Shown in pieces: positions 1-12,560 of a DNA stretch of 64,000 bases. Source of the DNA: Cryptomeria japonica (Eukaryota; Streptophyta; Pinopsida; Cupressales; Cupressaceae); assembly GCF_030272615.1 (NCBI RefSeq), contig NC_081405.1:156691454-156755453 (forward strand), in the 5' to 3' direction. How positions within the stretch are numbered: position 1 is the stretch's first letter; every line of letters begins with the position of its first letter. Below the pieces are notes generated by a model. It saw only the letters and a list, made by a program, of their open reading frames with translations. It ran no database searches and was not told the origin of the DNA. The position numbers and the translations under genes are program-made.

Positions 1-982
1 TTTGTTTGCAAATTGGAAAATTACATTTCCTGGTTGGCCTAAGGTCGGGAAAATTAGTCTATCAACCCTAATTGGCAAGTATATAAACTACATTTCCTCT
101 CCCATTTTAAGGAGGAAGGACATATGTGTACAAGGCGTGGAAACGATATTCAAACATTCAAGCATTCAAGCATTCAAGCATTCAAGCATTCCTTCAAGCA
201 ATTGATCATTCTAAGTCTCCATTCAAGGCTAAGTGTTGCATTCAAGACAAGGATTCAACCATTGAAGAGGAGATCACTTACAACACATTACATGCTACAA
301 CATACAACATACAACAAACAACAACATCTATACCTTCGCATATAAGGATACAAACATCCTTACAACAAGGTATTAGTACTTGTTTTACATTACATTTACA
401 GCATTTCTCATTTCTTGGTTAATTCCAAAACCGGGGTTTGACCTAAAGGCAAACCCCTCATCCCTAACCCCCCAATCATCCTCTCTTTTCTGTGTGTAGG
501 TTGCAGATACGCGGCTGTAATTGGAGATCTGGAATCCTTGTGCAGAGACGAACAGATCCCCCTTCGTTTCGTGGATTTTTCGGAGGACCGTGTGCACGCC
601 GGGCGCCATCGTCCCGTCAACTTTCGTTCAAATTTGTAGAACAGCACCGTCTCGACATTTTACTGCTAATTCCAGGTCTGCAGCTTCATCCTATATCCCT
701 ATCTCAGTTTATAAGCAAATCTTTCTCACTTTCTATGTATTCCTAGCTTAATCATTCTATCTACATTCTTTACAAAAGAGGGTAGCCTTGCTATCACAAC
801 CCTTGAAACTCATTTAGAATCCAATCTTGCATTGCGTGAGATTGGATCTTTTGGGTTTCAACCCCTCTTTTGAATGTAAAGTCCCTCCTAAGTGAAAACC
901 ATCAACCCTAGTGACTCTCCCTTCTCTCTCCTAGGAGTTGGAAGAGGGGAGAACGACTAGGGTTCGATTTTTCCGCTTTACA
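1..982 (+). repeat. Gypsy-type LTR, left end outside the window
   Basis: This block matches, over most of its length, the reverse complement of 61523-62726 and more loosely 48657-49852. All share a CATTCAAG-rich stretch, a segment reading GGTTTGACCTAAAGGCAAAC, a GGAGGACCGTGTGCACGCC-like segment and an end in TTTACA. The other two copies begin TGTAGC and have target duplications, so this is a third member of the same LTR family whose first bases lie outside the window. No internal domain follows in the same family: the DNA from 983 on belongs to another element, so this is probably a solo LTR inserted there. Confidence 0.75.
151..200 (+). repeat. CATTCAAG microsatellite inside the LTR
   Basis: About five head-to-tail copies of the octamer CATTCAAG. 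Shorter versions of the same motif occur at the matching place in the LTRs near 49090 and 30215, so the octamer is part of the LTR family and expands or shrinks between copies. Confidence 0.8.
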
Positions 983-2591
983 CAAACGAGGTCTTAGCTT
1001 GTTAGAGCTACAATGCTATCTGGCACCAATTGTTGATTTCATGCAAATGAATATTAAAGAAGCAGAACACCTCATAAGTGAATCTGACTGCAAGACAATC
1101 GATGATATGGAGGTTTTTATTGTAGTTTTGCATGGACACTTCACCACCATTAAACAGGTAAAATCTTCATGGGAATCCTCTTTGAAAGTAGCTCAAGAAA
1201 CTTTCAAGGATATTTTTTCTTTACTTTGACAAATTATTTTGTATAGTCTTTGCCATTCATGGCAAAAGGGGGAGTTTTGGTGATTTGTACATTATGAGTA
1301 ATAGGGGTCAAAAGTAGGGGCCAAAACCGACATATTGTTGGCATTTTGGTACATTTGTATGATCGGTGAATGATATGATTTTCATTGTTGTCAACATCAT
1401 CTTTCAAGTCTTCACAGTCTATCAGCAGTAAGTTGACTAGTATATAGAGGTTAACTGGCTAAGAAATGTGTAGACAGGGTAAGCAGTGAGTAGACCGACA
1501 CATATGAGGTCAACTAGAAAGAAGTGAGTAGACCGATAAATAGGAGGTCAACTAACAAGCAATGAGTAGACTAGCACAGAAGAAGACAAGCAGATAAGAA
1601 GTGAACAGATCGGTATACAGGAGGTAATCGGCTAGGTAGATTTTGATCAGTACACTGACAAAGTCTGTAACCAACAGACTTGGTAATGTTTAATTAACAT
1701 CTAGTTAAACTAGCAGTCTTCTCCAGTCAACCGATGGACTTATCGACATGAATGAGTGTTTTGACAGAGATTCCTGGAATGATTTTTGGAGAGTGATTTA
1801 TGGCACTGTAACATAATTTGAATCTAATATTTTGGAGGGAAATCTAGTGACAAAATAAAAGGTTAATAAATTCACTCAATTCATTTTTTTTTTGATGAGT
1901 TTGTTGTTCCTATGAAAATAGATGTGAAAAAGGGTGAATATAGGGGGAGCAGAGCAGAATGCAGAACTGAGGATCAGAGAACCGACAGAGTGCAAAGCTA
2001 AAGGTATAAGTAGAAAATCAGTGTTGTTTAGAGAAGATACAACCGATGCAGATAGAGTATGATTTTTAGTGTGATCTGATCAAGCTATCAGTAGCCACTC
2101 CAATAGATCATCTTTTTGTTGCATTCTAACCATTGCAACTAAAATCTCTTAATAGGGTGGACTTTAGTAGTTCCCATTGTAAAAATCCCTTAACCAAGTG
2201 TCATCTTAATTGATGATCCTAAGATATTTAACAAGGCTACCTTTAATAGGGTAAAGGCACTGACAGGCGTTAAATCAAAATCTCTTAACTAGGTGGCACC
2301 TAATAGTGTCTTTGCAATCTCCTAATAGGGATGGCTCCTCACCGGGCGTACTCCAAAAGAGCGCAAATTTTGTGAGTTCCTACTCACACCATGGTTTTAT
2401 CCCTTTTGGATTTCCACAAGATAAATCTTGGTGTCACTGTGTATTTTTTTTATGCATGCATATTCTTCTGCAATAATTATTTATATTGATGAATGTTAAG
2501 TTAGTGCAAACTTGAGTTAAAAGTTTTAATTGTGTAAAACTGGTAAAGTTTTGATTCACCCCTCCCCTCTCAGTACTGGTTGGGACTAACA
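983..2591 (+). mobile_element. 3' end of an LTR retrotransposon: tail of a last ORF, polypurine tract, 3' LTR
   Basis: An open frame ending at 1229 (last about 70 codons) is followed by the purine run AAAAGGGGGAG at 1264-1274 and then a block of about 1.26 kb starting TGTTGGCA (1336) and ending ACTAACA (2591). That is the layout of the 3' end of a plant LTR element. The C-terminal residues resemble those of the frame ending at 2764 on the opposite strand (both have K-S-x-W near the end and finish with a short aromatic tail), so the two elements carry related final ORFs. The 5' part is absent, cut off by the LTR at 1-982. An old fossil with no recognisable polymerase. Confidence 0.55.
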
Positions 2592-2763
2592 TAAGTGTTG
2601 AGCATTGTACACTGGATCAATAGAATTTCTAAGGCTCCTCCTTAGACAAAGAATTCCACTCTTCTATATTGTACATTTTTCACTGTTTCTCTCTCCCCCT
2701 TTGACAACATTGCCAAAGATGGGTGCAGTCCAAAACTTATATACATAGATACCTATTGGATAT

Positions 2764-5700
2764 TTATAAATACTTGAAGATGTAAGCATAAATGGTCTTC
2801 AAAGATCCTAGGTGATTATCCCACCCACTCTTCAAGTTATCCAAAATAGTAATAAATGCACTAAATATAGTGGCATGAATCTCTACCTCCTTCAGATTGG
2901 ATGACATAGGTTTTGCCATAGCCTTCCTGCAATCTACCTTATTTCTTAGCATGGTGTCCAACTGGGGTGAAATTAAGTTCCGAAGTTCACCTAATCTCCT
3001 CAAAATCATGTCCTTATCCATATTAAGCCTTGATATTTGATCATTTAGAACCAAAATTTATCCTTCAACACTATCGGTTGGAGTGACATTGGGATCAAAG
3101 GACTGAGAATTACTAGCAAGTTTTCCTTGACACACTTATTTTTTTGTTTATATCTACAATGAATTTAGGAAAAATTAGACAAGACTTGTATAATTTTCCA
3201 CCTTCTATCAGAGTATCTAAAATAACCTACAGACCTTTATTTAATCTCACCCTATCATCCTCAATCAACTTCCCGAATGTTTGCATCCTAACATCCTTAA
3301 ATCCATCCAAACGTGCCTAGTAGCAGTCTTCTCTAAAGAATCAAAACCGATATTTACACTATTAACCAATTGCAACAATTTACTGGAGGGGATGGCATTG
3401 GAATCTAATTGTACATTCAAAACTACCTTTTACAAAATATCAATTGACATCAAAATGAGCTTCTTATCTTCAAATTTAGACTTCACCAGATCCTGGCTAG
3501 TCTAAGCTTGAATAGTAGCTGTGAGCATGAGATTTTCTGTAGGAGACATCTGTCCAAGGTTCAGTGCACCATCAAGATTGATAGGGATCTGAGGTGGGGC
3601 CGTAGAAACTATAGGAGTGTCAATTATTGGATTAACAACTCCTTCTCCTTTGTCTGACTCTGCCACCTTAGCCTCTGTACTCCCAACATCCTTTCTCTCT
3701 TCTCCATCCCCTTTATCTTGTGCACCGGTGTTGCCACTTGGTGCAATATCATCCTTTTGGATCTTAGGCATTACTGAGTTGTCTGTCACTGAAGGATTAT
3801 CACCGGTCTCAACATCAAGTGGTGTTACCTTGATCTTTCAGATGTCCCTCAATCTGAGTTTCACCCTTCTGATCACTGGGAACACCTTGCTTTTCTTCTA
3901 GTTGAGAAGACTTGAATGCATCTTTATACAAAGGATCATTCACAATTATATTTTTCCATATGTCTTATGTCTCCTTCCTCAACTCTTCCACCTTCCCAAT
4001 CATTAGCCTGTTTACCCTATTTTTTCTTCGAAATTTTTTCTTGTTGGCCTCCTCAATGAGTCTTTTGACCTCATCATGGGTGATACGGGTACAAACATTT
4101 ATTATTTCTCTTTCTTTCATCTCCTTGTCAATTATGCTAGCAGTAAGTCTTCTTTCATCAATAAGATTGTACAAGTATGTAGGAATTCTCTTCTCCAACT
4201 CAATCAATATTTTTCTAAAATTGTGCAAGTATAATACAATTGCTTCTTCCACTTTTCTCTAATCACCTTTATCTAGATTCTCATAGTAAGATCCAAGATT
4301 CTTTAAGTTTCCATCAACTATTATTTCATCTATTAGTTGGTCTGTTGATAATGGAGGAACAATTGTGTACTTACCTTGCAGGTCACCAGACTCAAGGTCT
4401 TTGTCAAGTTGACTCCTAACCTGTCTACCTCTTTTGGGCTTTTTGGTACGAGAAATATCAGATTTGGCTTTCTTGCTTTGTTGGGCTCCACTAGACTGCG
4501 GCTTCCTCGCCACTCTAGAAAATTCACCTTACTTCTTTGCCTTGCCTGCTTCTTCCTTAGATTCTATCTCAAAGGTCATCAAAGACACAACAACATAAGT
4601 CCATGTGGGTTTCTCCTTTTGCTTCAATAAACCTTTCCCAAATGGGCTAGGTTATGAATATGATACCGCTGGAGAAAGGGTGGACTTGGTCTCTTTTGGT
4701 TTTACCTTGGAGGGAACCAGATCAACCTTAGGCTTCTTGGTTTCCTCTTTGGCTTCCTTATGAGCATGTTTTTCCCTTGCCTACTTCACCTCCTCACAGG
4801 TAAACCCCATCTATACTGCTACTTCCTCAACCATCTTTGTAACCTTCCTTTTACTAGAAAGTGTAGTGAATTGATTGTGCAATTGAAGGTATTTCTCCTT
4901 GAATGTTCCAAATCGCCCTTCTTTAGGATCCACCGGTTGACTCAATAAGTGTCAAGCATATGCCTCGTGAGTGATAGAGTCAACTTCATACCCCATGGGA
5001 ATGATCCAAATTATCTTGGGCTCTACTACTTCCATTTGACATTGATCTTTGTCTACCATGAAGCATATGGTTTTCTCATATTTCTCAACAATCTCTTTAG
5101 GGATTCTCTCTATTTTTCATTGCATCTTGGAAGGATCTGAAGTATCCATAGAGAGAATATATTCTCATTGTAGCATCACCTATTCCCCACAATCCCTCTT
5201 TAATTTGCATAGCCGCAAGTCTATCATAGGCCCAGTGGACCTTACCTTTCACATCGGGTATCTCATTCAGGAAATATAAGGCTAAGCAAATAAGAAGAGT
5301 TCCATATTTGAAAGTGTGCTTCTTATCTTGCTTAATTTTCTTCAAATTACTTATCAACTCATTCAGGAGGACTGTGCACATATCATACCTCATGTCATTC
5401 TTCAACATCTGATATGCAGAGTATATTGTAGTTCCAAAGATGAAGTTGTGTCTGCTAGACTGGTAAACTTTGTATCCGACCACCATAGATGCAAACTTCA
5501 CATCATGCTCCTGAATGTCATTTATGGTCATTTATCTACTATCAAATTTGGAACCAGTAGTAGCTATCAACATGTTATTCGACACTTTCCTCAGGCCAAG
5601 TACTTCACCGGTTTCATTGAGACATGCCACGACTCGAATTGCCTGCTTAATGATCTTGTGAGGCTTGTCAAGCCATATAAACTCATCATGAACTTGACTG

Positions 5701-6041
5701 AGAATGTACCGTATCCACTCTACTTCATCAAACAACAGAAAATGGATGAACTGTAAAAAAACCTTGTCCTGAAGAATCTTGTATTTTGGTTTGAGATTTC
5801 CCAAACTATCCACCAAGTGTTTGTTATATAGGTTCAACATATTCGCATTACCAAGCTCCTCGGAATCACAATGGATGTATGCCCTAATATCTTCATTATG
5901 AAGGATGTCGTAGGGTACCGAAGAAAATGCACCTTTTGGGTCATCTTCAACCAACTTGAAAGGGTGTTTCTTGAAGACAAGTCTGGCCCTATCCTTAATC
6001 TCCATGACCAATGGGGTAGCAATACTAAAAGATGAAGCCAT
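2764..6041 (-). pseudogene. Unrecognised ORF region at the 3' (env-like) position of the LTR element
   Basis: Long open stretches on the minus strand run from an ATG at 6041 to a stop at 2764. The N-terminal third (from 6041) begins MASSFSIATPLVMEIKD and is rich in charged and hydrophobic residues. The middle (about 4513-3965) begins MARKPQSSG, is Lys/Arg-rich with a nuclear-signal-like cluster, and continues into a helical, coiled-coil-like region. A Pro/Ser/Thr-poor acidic linker (about 3789-3502) and a helical C-terminus follow. It matches no domain I can name. Its C-terminus resembles that of the frame ending at 1229 on the plus strand, so it is a recurring part of this element group. It is broken in several places; no function is assigned. 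Confidence 0.45.
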
Positions 6042-6479
6042 TTTGAACTTAGGGTTTACAAAAATAAATAGTTTGAATAGATAAGTACCTTGATTTGCAA
6101 CCAGGTGCTAAAATTCACTTCAGAAACACTAAAATCGCTATTGAAATTGAAAAACTGCTTCGCTCTCCTTCTCTAAACTATTCTTTTCATCGCATTATGA
6201 TAAATGAAGCTTTGAAATGTCTTTTTATCCTTTGAAAACCTAATTTTCATTCGCAATAAATGCTGCAACTGGTTACCATGATTTTCATAGAGTCGCTTAT
6301 CGGATCACCAATTCTTCTCTGAAAAATCTGCACATGTGATTTAAGCCTTTTGCAACCTTCCAGAATTGATTGCAAATCACTAAAGAGAGGGTTCTTAAAA
6401 TCTGCATTAAAAGATCTCCCTAATGCATAAAGCCCTAGTTACTGGATGAAGATCCATTATCTGCTTTAGATTCATCTTT

Positions 6480-7575
6480 AAACATCTTCTCATTTTTGTC
6501 TTTGAACTCATCTACCTTCGCCTTTCCCTTCTCATTTTATTTGTTCTTGTCTATTGGAGAACTATTCTTGCTTCTGTAGTACTTGGCACTGTGATCGGTT
6601 TTTTTGCATGCATGACAAACAATATTTATCTGCATAGGTTGTAAGTTCATCTGATTTGGTCTCATTCTGCACTGGTTATAAATATGTCCAAACATCCCAC
6701 AAGCATGTCACCTCTTATTTTGGTAGTTATTCATTACTGCTCTACACATATTTGACTTGTGACAAAAAATATTGCATATGAAGCACTGACTGGTAAAGGT
6801 AGGAATAATATTCATGATGTTTATTCCATTATTCATCCTACTTCTGCATTGATTCGCCATATGATCAAATTTATTGCAAGTAAAGAATCTACCATTGAAT
6901 TTATGAGAATTAGGCTATCTTACCGTAGGTTTCTTGCTCTTCTTCTGATAAGGTTTTGCATTGTTTGGTCCAGATCCAGAGGATTCACCTTTCTCAAATC
7001 CAAGTGCTCGAATGTCCTTTCCATGTCTCTGACTTTCCAGTATTTCATCAAGCCTTGCTGAGATAGCTTTGAATTTGTATTTATAGTCATTAGCAATAGC
7101 AAGTTCAACCCTTAAGGTAGCAATCTGTCTTTCAAGTTCTTGACCATTATTCCTTGACTGTGTCAACTCAAGCTTCAACTAATCATTCTCATAGGTAAGC
7201 CTGAAGCATTCATCTGCTCTTTCCTTCAATGATTGTGCCAGATTATCTTCATTTTTCTTCCAGTCCTCAAGCTCCTTAGTCAGTCTCATCATAATGGATT
7301 GCATCTCATTCTTCAAGGCAACATTCTCTCTCTCAAGCTTGTCACATTCATCAGCTTTACCCTGATTTTCCATGATTTGATATTTTGTCTCCTTCAGCTT
7401 GTCCATTAATTCCTTCCTCTTGTCTCTTGATGTGCTCACTTTATCCTTGAAGTCATTAATGAAGTCATTATTAACATTCAAGTTTCTCTTCAAGGAACTG
7501 ATATCATTTCTTGCTGCCTCAAGATCCTCAAGTGCCACACTGAGCTATCTCTACAAACTAGAATCCATTGAGTCA
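6480..7575 (-). pseudogene. Gag-like region with coiled coil and CCHC zinc knuckles
   Basis: Minus-strand frames from about 7540 encode a heptad-rich, Lys/Glu-rich coiled coil (for example the frame 7538-7179, then 7178-6915), followed by a basic, Ser/Gly-rich stretch. Further downstream, between about 6900 and 6550, Cys/His clusters spaced like retroviral-type zinc knuckles can be seen. This coiled-coil-then-knuckle order is common in plant Copia and SIRE-type Gag. It lies next to the primer-binding site, as gag should. Fossil, broken. Confidence 0.5.
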
Positions 7576-7636
7576 ATCTCTTAGACCTTCCTCAAGTGGT
7601 TAAGCTTCCTCAAAGGAACTATACTTTGATACCAAT

Positions 7637-8581
7637 TGTTGGATTCAAGGATCATTGAGATGAGGGGTGAGTCAGTGATCTACCGGTTAGTAGATTTTCA
7701 AACTTAACTTTAAACCACCGGAAGCATACAAATAAAACTGAAGTGCAAAAACATAGAGCAAACAACTAGAAAAGCATAACATCAGATTTTTACATGGAAA
7801 CCCAAATGTAACAAACCAAAGTGGGGTTTATACCCATAATATTATTGCACTATGGCCAATAGCAAAGCAATATTTCAATATGGGGAATGCACAAGCATTT
7901 AGGCACACTACTCAAATACAATAAGGGCTACAATCTTAAAAGTCTTACTACCTTACTGTTTAGTTACAATGATGAATTACAACAAAATAAACTCTAAAAT
8001 AGCATCTACAATGCTTGGATGAGTTCTGATTGAGTGACAAATATACTGATTGGGTCACCTCCACTGATCTGCTCTGTTCTACCATGTTCATTGTCTAAAT
8101 CAGCTGCTGGATCAAGAATGTGCACATGAAACTATGCCAAAATTGATTCTTGATCACCACTCGCTCTTATACAATCATATCATACATCAAAAGATCATCT
8201 ACATCAAACTTATATACCAACAATCACAAAATAGATCATTTACCATGTCTACCTACTACTGTAACATGTAGTCACATGTCAGCTTGACCGGATCACAAAA
8301 GATAAATGTGGATCACCAAAAAAATAATAAAATGATGTTTCAATGTCAGCCCAAACAACCCAAACATGATTTAGTACACTGCAATCACTGGAAAGCTTTC
8401 GAACTAAAAACTGCTTTAGTCTTCCTAAAACACCAGTTAACTGGCTATCGGTTGACATCTGCTTCCAGTTAAGAAGAATTAAGGCTACTAGATCAAATCT
8501 CCATGAAGAGTTTCCATCAATGACAACACTCAACCAATAATAAACCATCAGAAGCCACCAGATGATTGTCAATTGCCAACA
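7637..8581 (-). repeat. 5' LTR of the minus-strand element
   Basis: On the minus strand this 945-bp block starts TGTTGGCAATTGAC, ends GAATCCAACA and is followed at once by a tRNA-Met-like primer-binding site. These are the hallmarks of a 5' LTR. The partner LTR is not present in the window. Confidence 0.65.
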
Positions 8582-9120
8582 ATACCCTCTTTGTAGCCTA
8601 GAAACCCCTTCTCCCCCCTTGAAAACTCACTTTAATTCCTCGTTATAAGACCCTTTTGACTTCTTGTAGAAGTTATTCCATCTTGCAGAAGTGTAGTGAT
8701 GGAAATAATCAAACCCGTTGTGACATTGAAGGCAACCTTCCCAATTTTCACTTCCCCCTCCTTCCATGCCTGAGCAAAATTCTTGGAGAGCTCCAGGTTG
8801 AAACCCTCCAGATGCCTTCAACGTAATTATCTAGGTTCTGTTTAACCACTTTCTACCATATCTTCATTTTATCTTTGATTTTGTTACATGAATTAGGTTT
8901 AGTTTTAATTAATTCTCCTTCCATACCAATCATAAAGAGCTTTAAAGTAAAAACCAGGTGGGTAGAACAAAAACCAGTAGTTTGAGCATGACAACACTTA
9001 CAAGAAAAGGGGAAGTGAAATTGATTTTGGAAAGACATGTCTAACACCATAATAGAAAATGACTACCCAAAAGGACAACAAAATTAATGAAAAAGGTGAT
9101 CCTTGGATTATACTCCATTA
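8582..9120 (-). other. Spacer with a short open frame (8627-8821), origin unclear
   Basis: The minus-strand frame 8627-8821 (64 codons) has an ordered composition (Gly-rich, two Cys, aromatic cluster) and no low-complexity bias, so it might be a scrap of a host exon or of a LINE. I recognise no family, and the rest of the stretch shows nothing distinctive. Confidence 0.25.
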
Positions 9121-9129
9121 TTAAACTTT

Positions 9130-9470
9130 ATGTCCTCAAAGATTGTCGCATGAACCAAATCTAGAATATCATACATATTCGTTTAGATTTTTAAATTCAT
9201 AGAAAATTGTCCTAATGAGGCCATCATGTCCACAACTTTGTTGCCTTCCCTTATCATATGACAAAGGCGAACATGGGTAATCCCATGAATGAGGGCCTTA
9301 TACTTGTCCATAAGGTCTTCACACTTCTAGCCTAGAATAGCTTCATTTTTTAGAAAAAAAGGATATTACTTTTCGAATCACCTTATATGATGATTTGATT
9401 GTACCATCTGTCATTAATAATAACAAGGTTGTAGTAAATAGTTGTCATCTCCACAAAAAATTAATTTTGT
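9130..9470 (-). mobile_element. LINE fragment: C-terminal RNase H domain
   Basis: On the minus strand, around 9290-9200, a frame reads ITHVRLCHMIREGNKVVDMM followed by ASLGQF. This matches the end of the RNase H domain of plant LINE ORF2, where a His-containing strand is followed by REGNKxAD and an Ala-rich helix. Frame-disrupting changes and a stop soon after show that it is a dead 3' fragment. Confidence 0.6.
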
Positions 9471-9700
9471 GTACACAAATTGGCCATGTAGGCCAAACTA
9501 ATTGCTGACATTTTATGACACTCTTGGTCTATCAGTGAAAACCACTCAAAGATATATTTCATGGGACAATTATGCCCCAATTGATCAAGCACCAATTCAA
9601 GAAATCAATAAGATGTTGAAGTTTTATATTGTCAAGAGGTGGCTTCGGGCCTTCACCCTTGCATCTTGCCTTCGTAGCTTGGAGTACATTAGTGGTTTCT
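9471..9700. other. Spacer before the tandem array
   Basis: No gene or RNA features seen. Confidence 0.4.
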
Positions 9701-10600
9701 CCTTTCCTCTTCCTTCTTAGGAATTATAGGTTTTGGGATTTGGGAAACCATCCCACCCCTTCCCTTTTGGGAAGAGGTATCTTGTCTCCCCAAACCTCGA
9801 AACCCAGACTTCCCTTCCTTTCCATATTTTGGAATTCAGGGAACCCGTCTACCCCTTTCCTTTTGGGAGGAAGTATCCTATCTCCCCAAACTCTAAAAAT
9901 CAAACTTCCTCTTAATTTTTGAATTTCAAGATTTGGGGAACTATTTGACCCCTTCCCTTTGGGAAGAGGTGTCCTATCTCCCTAAACCCTGAAACTCAAA
10001 ATTCCTCTTCCTTTATAAATTTCAAGATTCGGAGAACTAGTCTATCCCTTCTCTTTTGGGAAGAGGTATCCTATCTCCTTGAGCCCCAAAACTCAAACTT
10101 TCTCTTCCTTTCTAAATTTCAAGATTGGGGGAACTAGCCTACCCCTTCCCTTTTGGGAAGAGGTATCTTGTCTCCCCGAACCCTAAAACTCAAGCTTTCC
10201 CTTCCTTTCCAAATTTTGGATTCGAGGAACACATCTACCCCTTCCCTTTTGGGAAGAGGTATCCTATCTCCTCAACCCCAAAACCTAGACTTCCCTTTCC
10301 TTTCAGATTCAGGATTTGGGGAACCAGTCTACCCCTTTCATTTTGGGAAGAGATATCATGTATTCCCAAACCCTGAAACTTGGACTTCCATTTCCTTCCA
10401 TATTTCACAATTCAAGGAACCAATCTACCCCTTCCCTATTGGGAAGAGGTATCTTGTCTCCCCGAACCCTTAAACCCAAACGTCCCTTTCCTTCCAGATT
10501 TGGGGATTTGGGGAACTAGTCTACACCTTCCCTTTTTGGAAGAGGTATCTTGTCTCCCTAAACCCTAAAATCTAAATTCCTTCTATCTCCTCCCTCTTAT
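9700..10600 (+). repeat. 96-bp tandem repeat array, nine copies
   Basis: The landmark GGGAAGAGGTAT (with variants) recurs at about 9769, 9865, 9961, 10058, 10155, 10251, 10345, 10441 and 10537, so the period is 94-97 bp, mostly 96. Each unit contains a pyrimidine-rich block (CCCCTTCCCTTTTGGG) and a CTCCCCAAACCCT-like block. Because 96 is a multiple of three, frames stay open through several units and give Pro/Phe-rich 32-residue repeats. I take this as a minisatellite rather than a gene: there is no conserved start, and frames shift where the period departs from 96. Confidence 0.9.
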
Positions 10601-12279
10601 TCCTTCAAACTCTAAGGTTCCTGACTCCTCTCCCTTTGCAACATTTTAATGAAGGCTTGACATCCATCCTCTAGTATCTACAACACTTCTAGATGGCGTG
10701 ATCAACACTCAAGGCTCTTAAAGCTCAACCAACTCCTGCAACTTGTCTACTTTCATCCATGAGGCTACAAGGTTGGATTTACTATTTTTTGTAGGTTGAC
10801 CTTCATGTCAGATTTGTATGCTCTGAATTTGGAATGTCAGGTAGTCTACCTTCTAGAAGTACTTTTCTTCTTATGATTGCCTTGTTAGGGTATGGATGGG
10901 TTTCTTTGATGCACAACCATGTCAGATCTATGTACTTCCCTATCTTCCCATAATGCCATTCCTCTATGTATGCCAAGGTCAACACTTCCCCTCTTTTCCC
11001 ATTGGTCTCTTCTTTGCGACCAATTTTCTATATATAAATTGTTAAGCCTCATTATAATGTGTTATCTCCCTACTAGCTTGAGCTACTTTATGCTCTTTCA
11101 TTTTTCTTGAAAATTTGTATAATTTTTGGCATTTTTACAACTGTAAGTTTTTCCATTGGCCTGAGAATGAATTGAAATCATCATTGTTGCCTCTCTTCAA
11201 CTTATGCATGTTGTGTATTTTTTGTTACCTTCATTATAAGTGTATATTTTGTGGATTTCCCTCAGGTATATGCTATTTAAATTTTTTTGGTTGTAACTTG
11301 TGCGAAACCTTCTCCAATTTCGACATTCAATAAATTCTGACCTCCATACATGTATTTGGGGTCATTCAAGAAACTAAAGTTTGTGCATCTACATGGATTT
11401 TGATTGATTATTTGCATCATTTCATGGTGGGGAGAGGAACATCTCTTAACTTGGTGCATCACCTCCTTTCATTTTAGCATTTCTTTCTTCCTTTTTCCTT
11501 TGCAAGCTGTTAGAATAGGTAGATTTGCAAATCACCTTCCATAATGGGCTTCCAAGTATAAAAAATCCACTTATGTAGCTCTACAAGACACAATCACAGC
11601 CCATGAAATCTCCCAATCAAACCATACTTTGCAAAAAAATCAACATTCTCATCAACCTCCTCTAAAAAATCCTTATCAAAGCCAATCTGTAGAGGGATTT
11701 TAGCTAGCTTAAGAACTTGCTTGGTCTAGCATGGGAGGATTGCCATTCGCCATCTAGAGAATCTTTAGATCTAACCTATTCAGCCCATGTCGAGGCCTAT
11801 AATGATCTAGAGTAGTCACAAAAGAATATGAAGGTTTTTGCATGCCTTTGAGTACCACATCACACAAATTTGGAGCCCAAAAAGAGCTAGCCCTAGCAAA
11901 AATATATGTTTGAGTGAGCTTGGAAGGATTTCGAAAGCAGTGAGAAGGAGGAGGCGGATAACTAGGAGCAAGAGGCCATAAATCAATGTGATGTCACCAA
12001 ATATTAAGATGCTCTAAATGTTTGCAGGAAGCCAAGCTAGCTTTTGGAGGTTGGGAAAGAAACATTGGAAGAGCTAATTGAAGTTTCTATAAATCTATTT
12101 TATTATATTATTTAGCTTTATTTTTAATTAATTTAATCCATTTAAGTTATATATTGTGTGGAATTCTATTTCTATGTGCAATTAATTATTATTAGAGTTG
12201 GAATTATTAATTTCTTAATATTAATTTATAAATTTAATGATAAATATTTTGAGCAAAAATAAGCATTTGGATATGAATC
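10601..12279. other. Spacer without recognisable gene
   Basis: Several short open frames exist on both strands, but none shows domain motifs, splice structure or coding-like composition. The stretch from about 11500 to 12070 is slightly GC-richer and could be an old transposon remnant. Confidence 0.4.
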
Positions 12280-12560
12280 CAAATCCTAACCCTGATATCT
12301 ATCATATAACCATAATTCTAACCCAATTGGAGTGTAAGTTAATCTTAACCTTAACCATAGTTGAACACTTACCATTATTGAACTCTATTAACAATAGTTA
12401 CTCTTGTTGATCGTAAACCATAACTAGAACCATAATCTTGGCCATAATAATTACCCTTTTTGGATAGTAAACCATAACCATAACCATAATCTCAACCATA
12501 ACCCCTTATTGACCCTAATCATAACTATAATTTAATAGTAACCCTAACCATGAGTCTAAC
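12280..12560 (+). repeat. Degenerate telomere-like (AACCATA/AACCCTA) tract
   Basis: C/A-rich words such as AACCATAACC, TAACCCTAACC and CTTAACCTTAACCATA recur every 6-10 bases throughout. This is what a decayed interstitial tract related to the plant telomere repeat (CCCTAAA) would look like, although an independent AACCATA microsatellite is equally possible. Confidence 0.55.

Larger units (their letters stand above)
2592..8581 (-). mobile_element. LTR retrotransposon fossil, Copia-like, apparently without polymerase
   Basis: Read on the minus strand: a 945-bp LTR (8581 to 7637) with TGTTGG...CCAACA ends, a tRNA-Met-like primer-binding site directly after it (TTGGTATCAAAG, about 7625-7636), a gag-like coiled-coil and zinc-knuckle region (about 7575-6480), a long unrecognised ORF region (6041-2764) and a purine run AAAGGGGGAG (about 2693-2702). 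The 3' LTR is lost where the element meets the oppositely oriented LTR ending at 2591. I see no protease, integrase, reverse transcriptase or RNase H motifs between gag and the last ORF. It looks non-autonomous and carries several breaks. Confidence 0.6.

Noticed and set aside
9700-10600. CRISPR-like array or repeat protein gene
   Set aside because: The units are head-to-tail without unique spacers, in a plant genome. Frames shift between units and have no conserved start.
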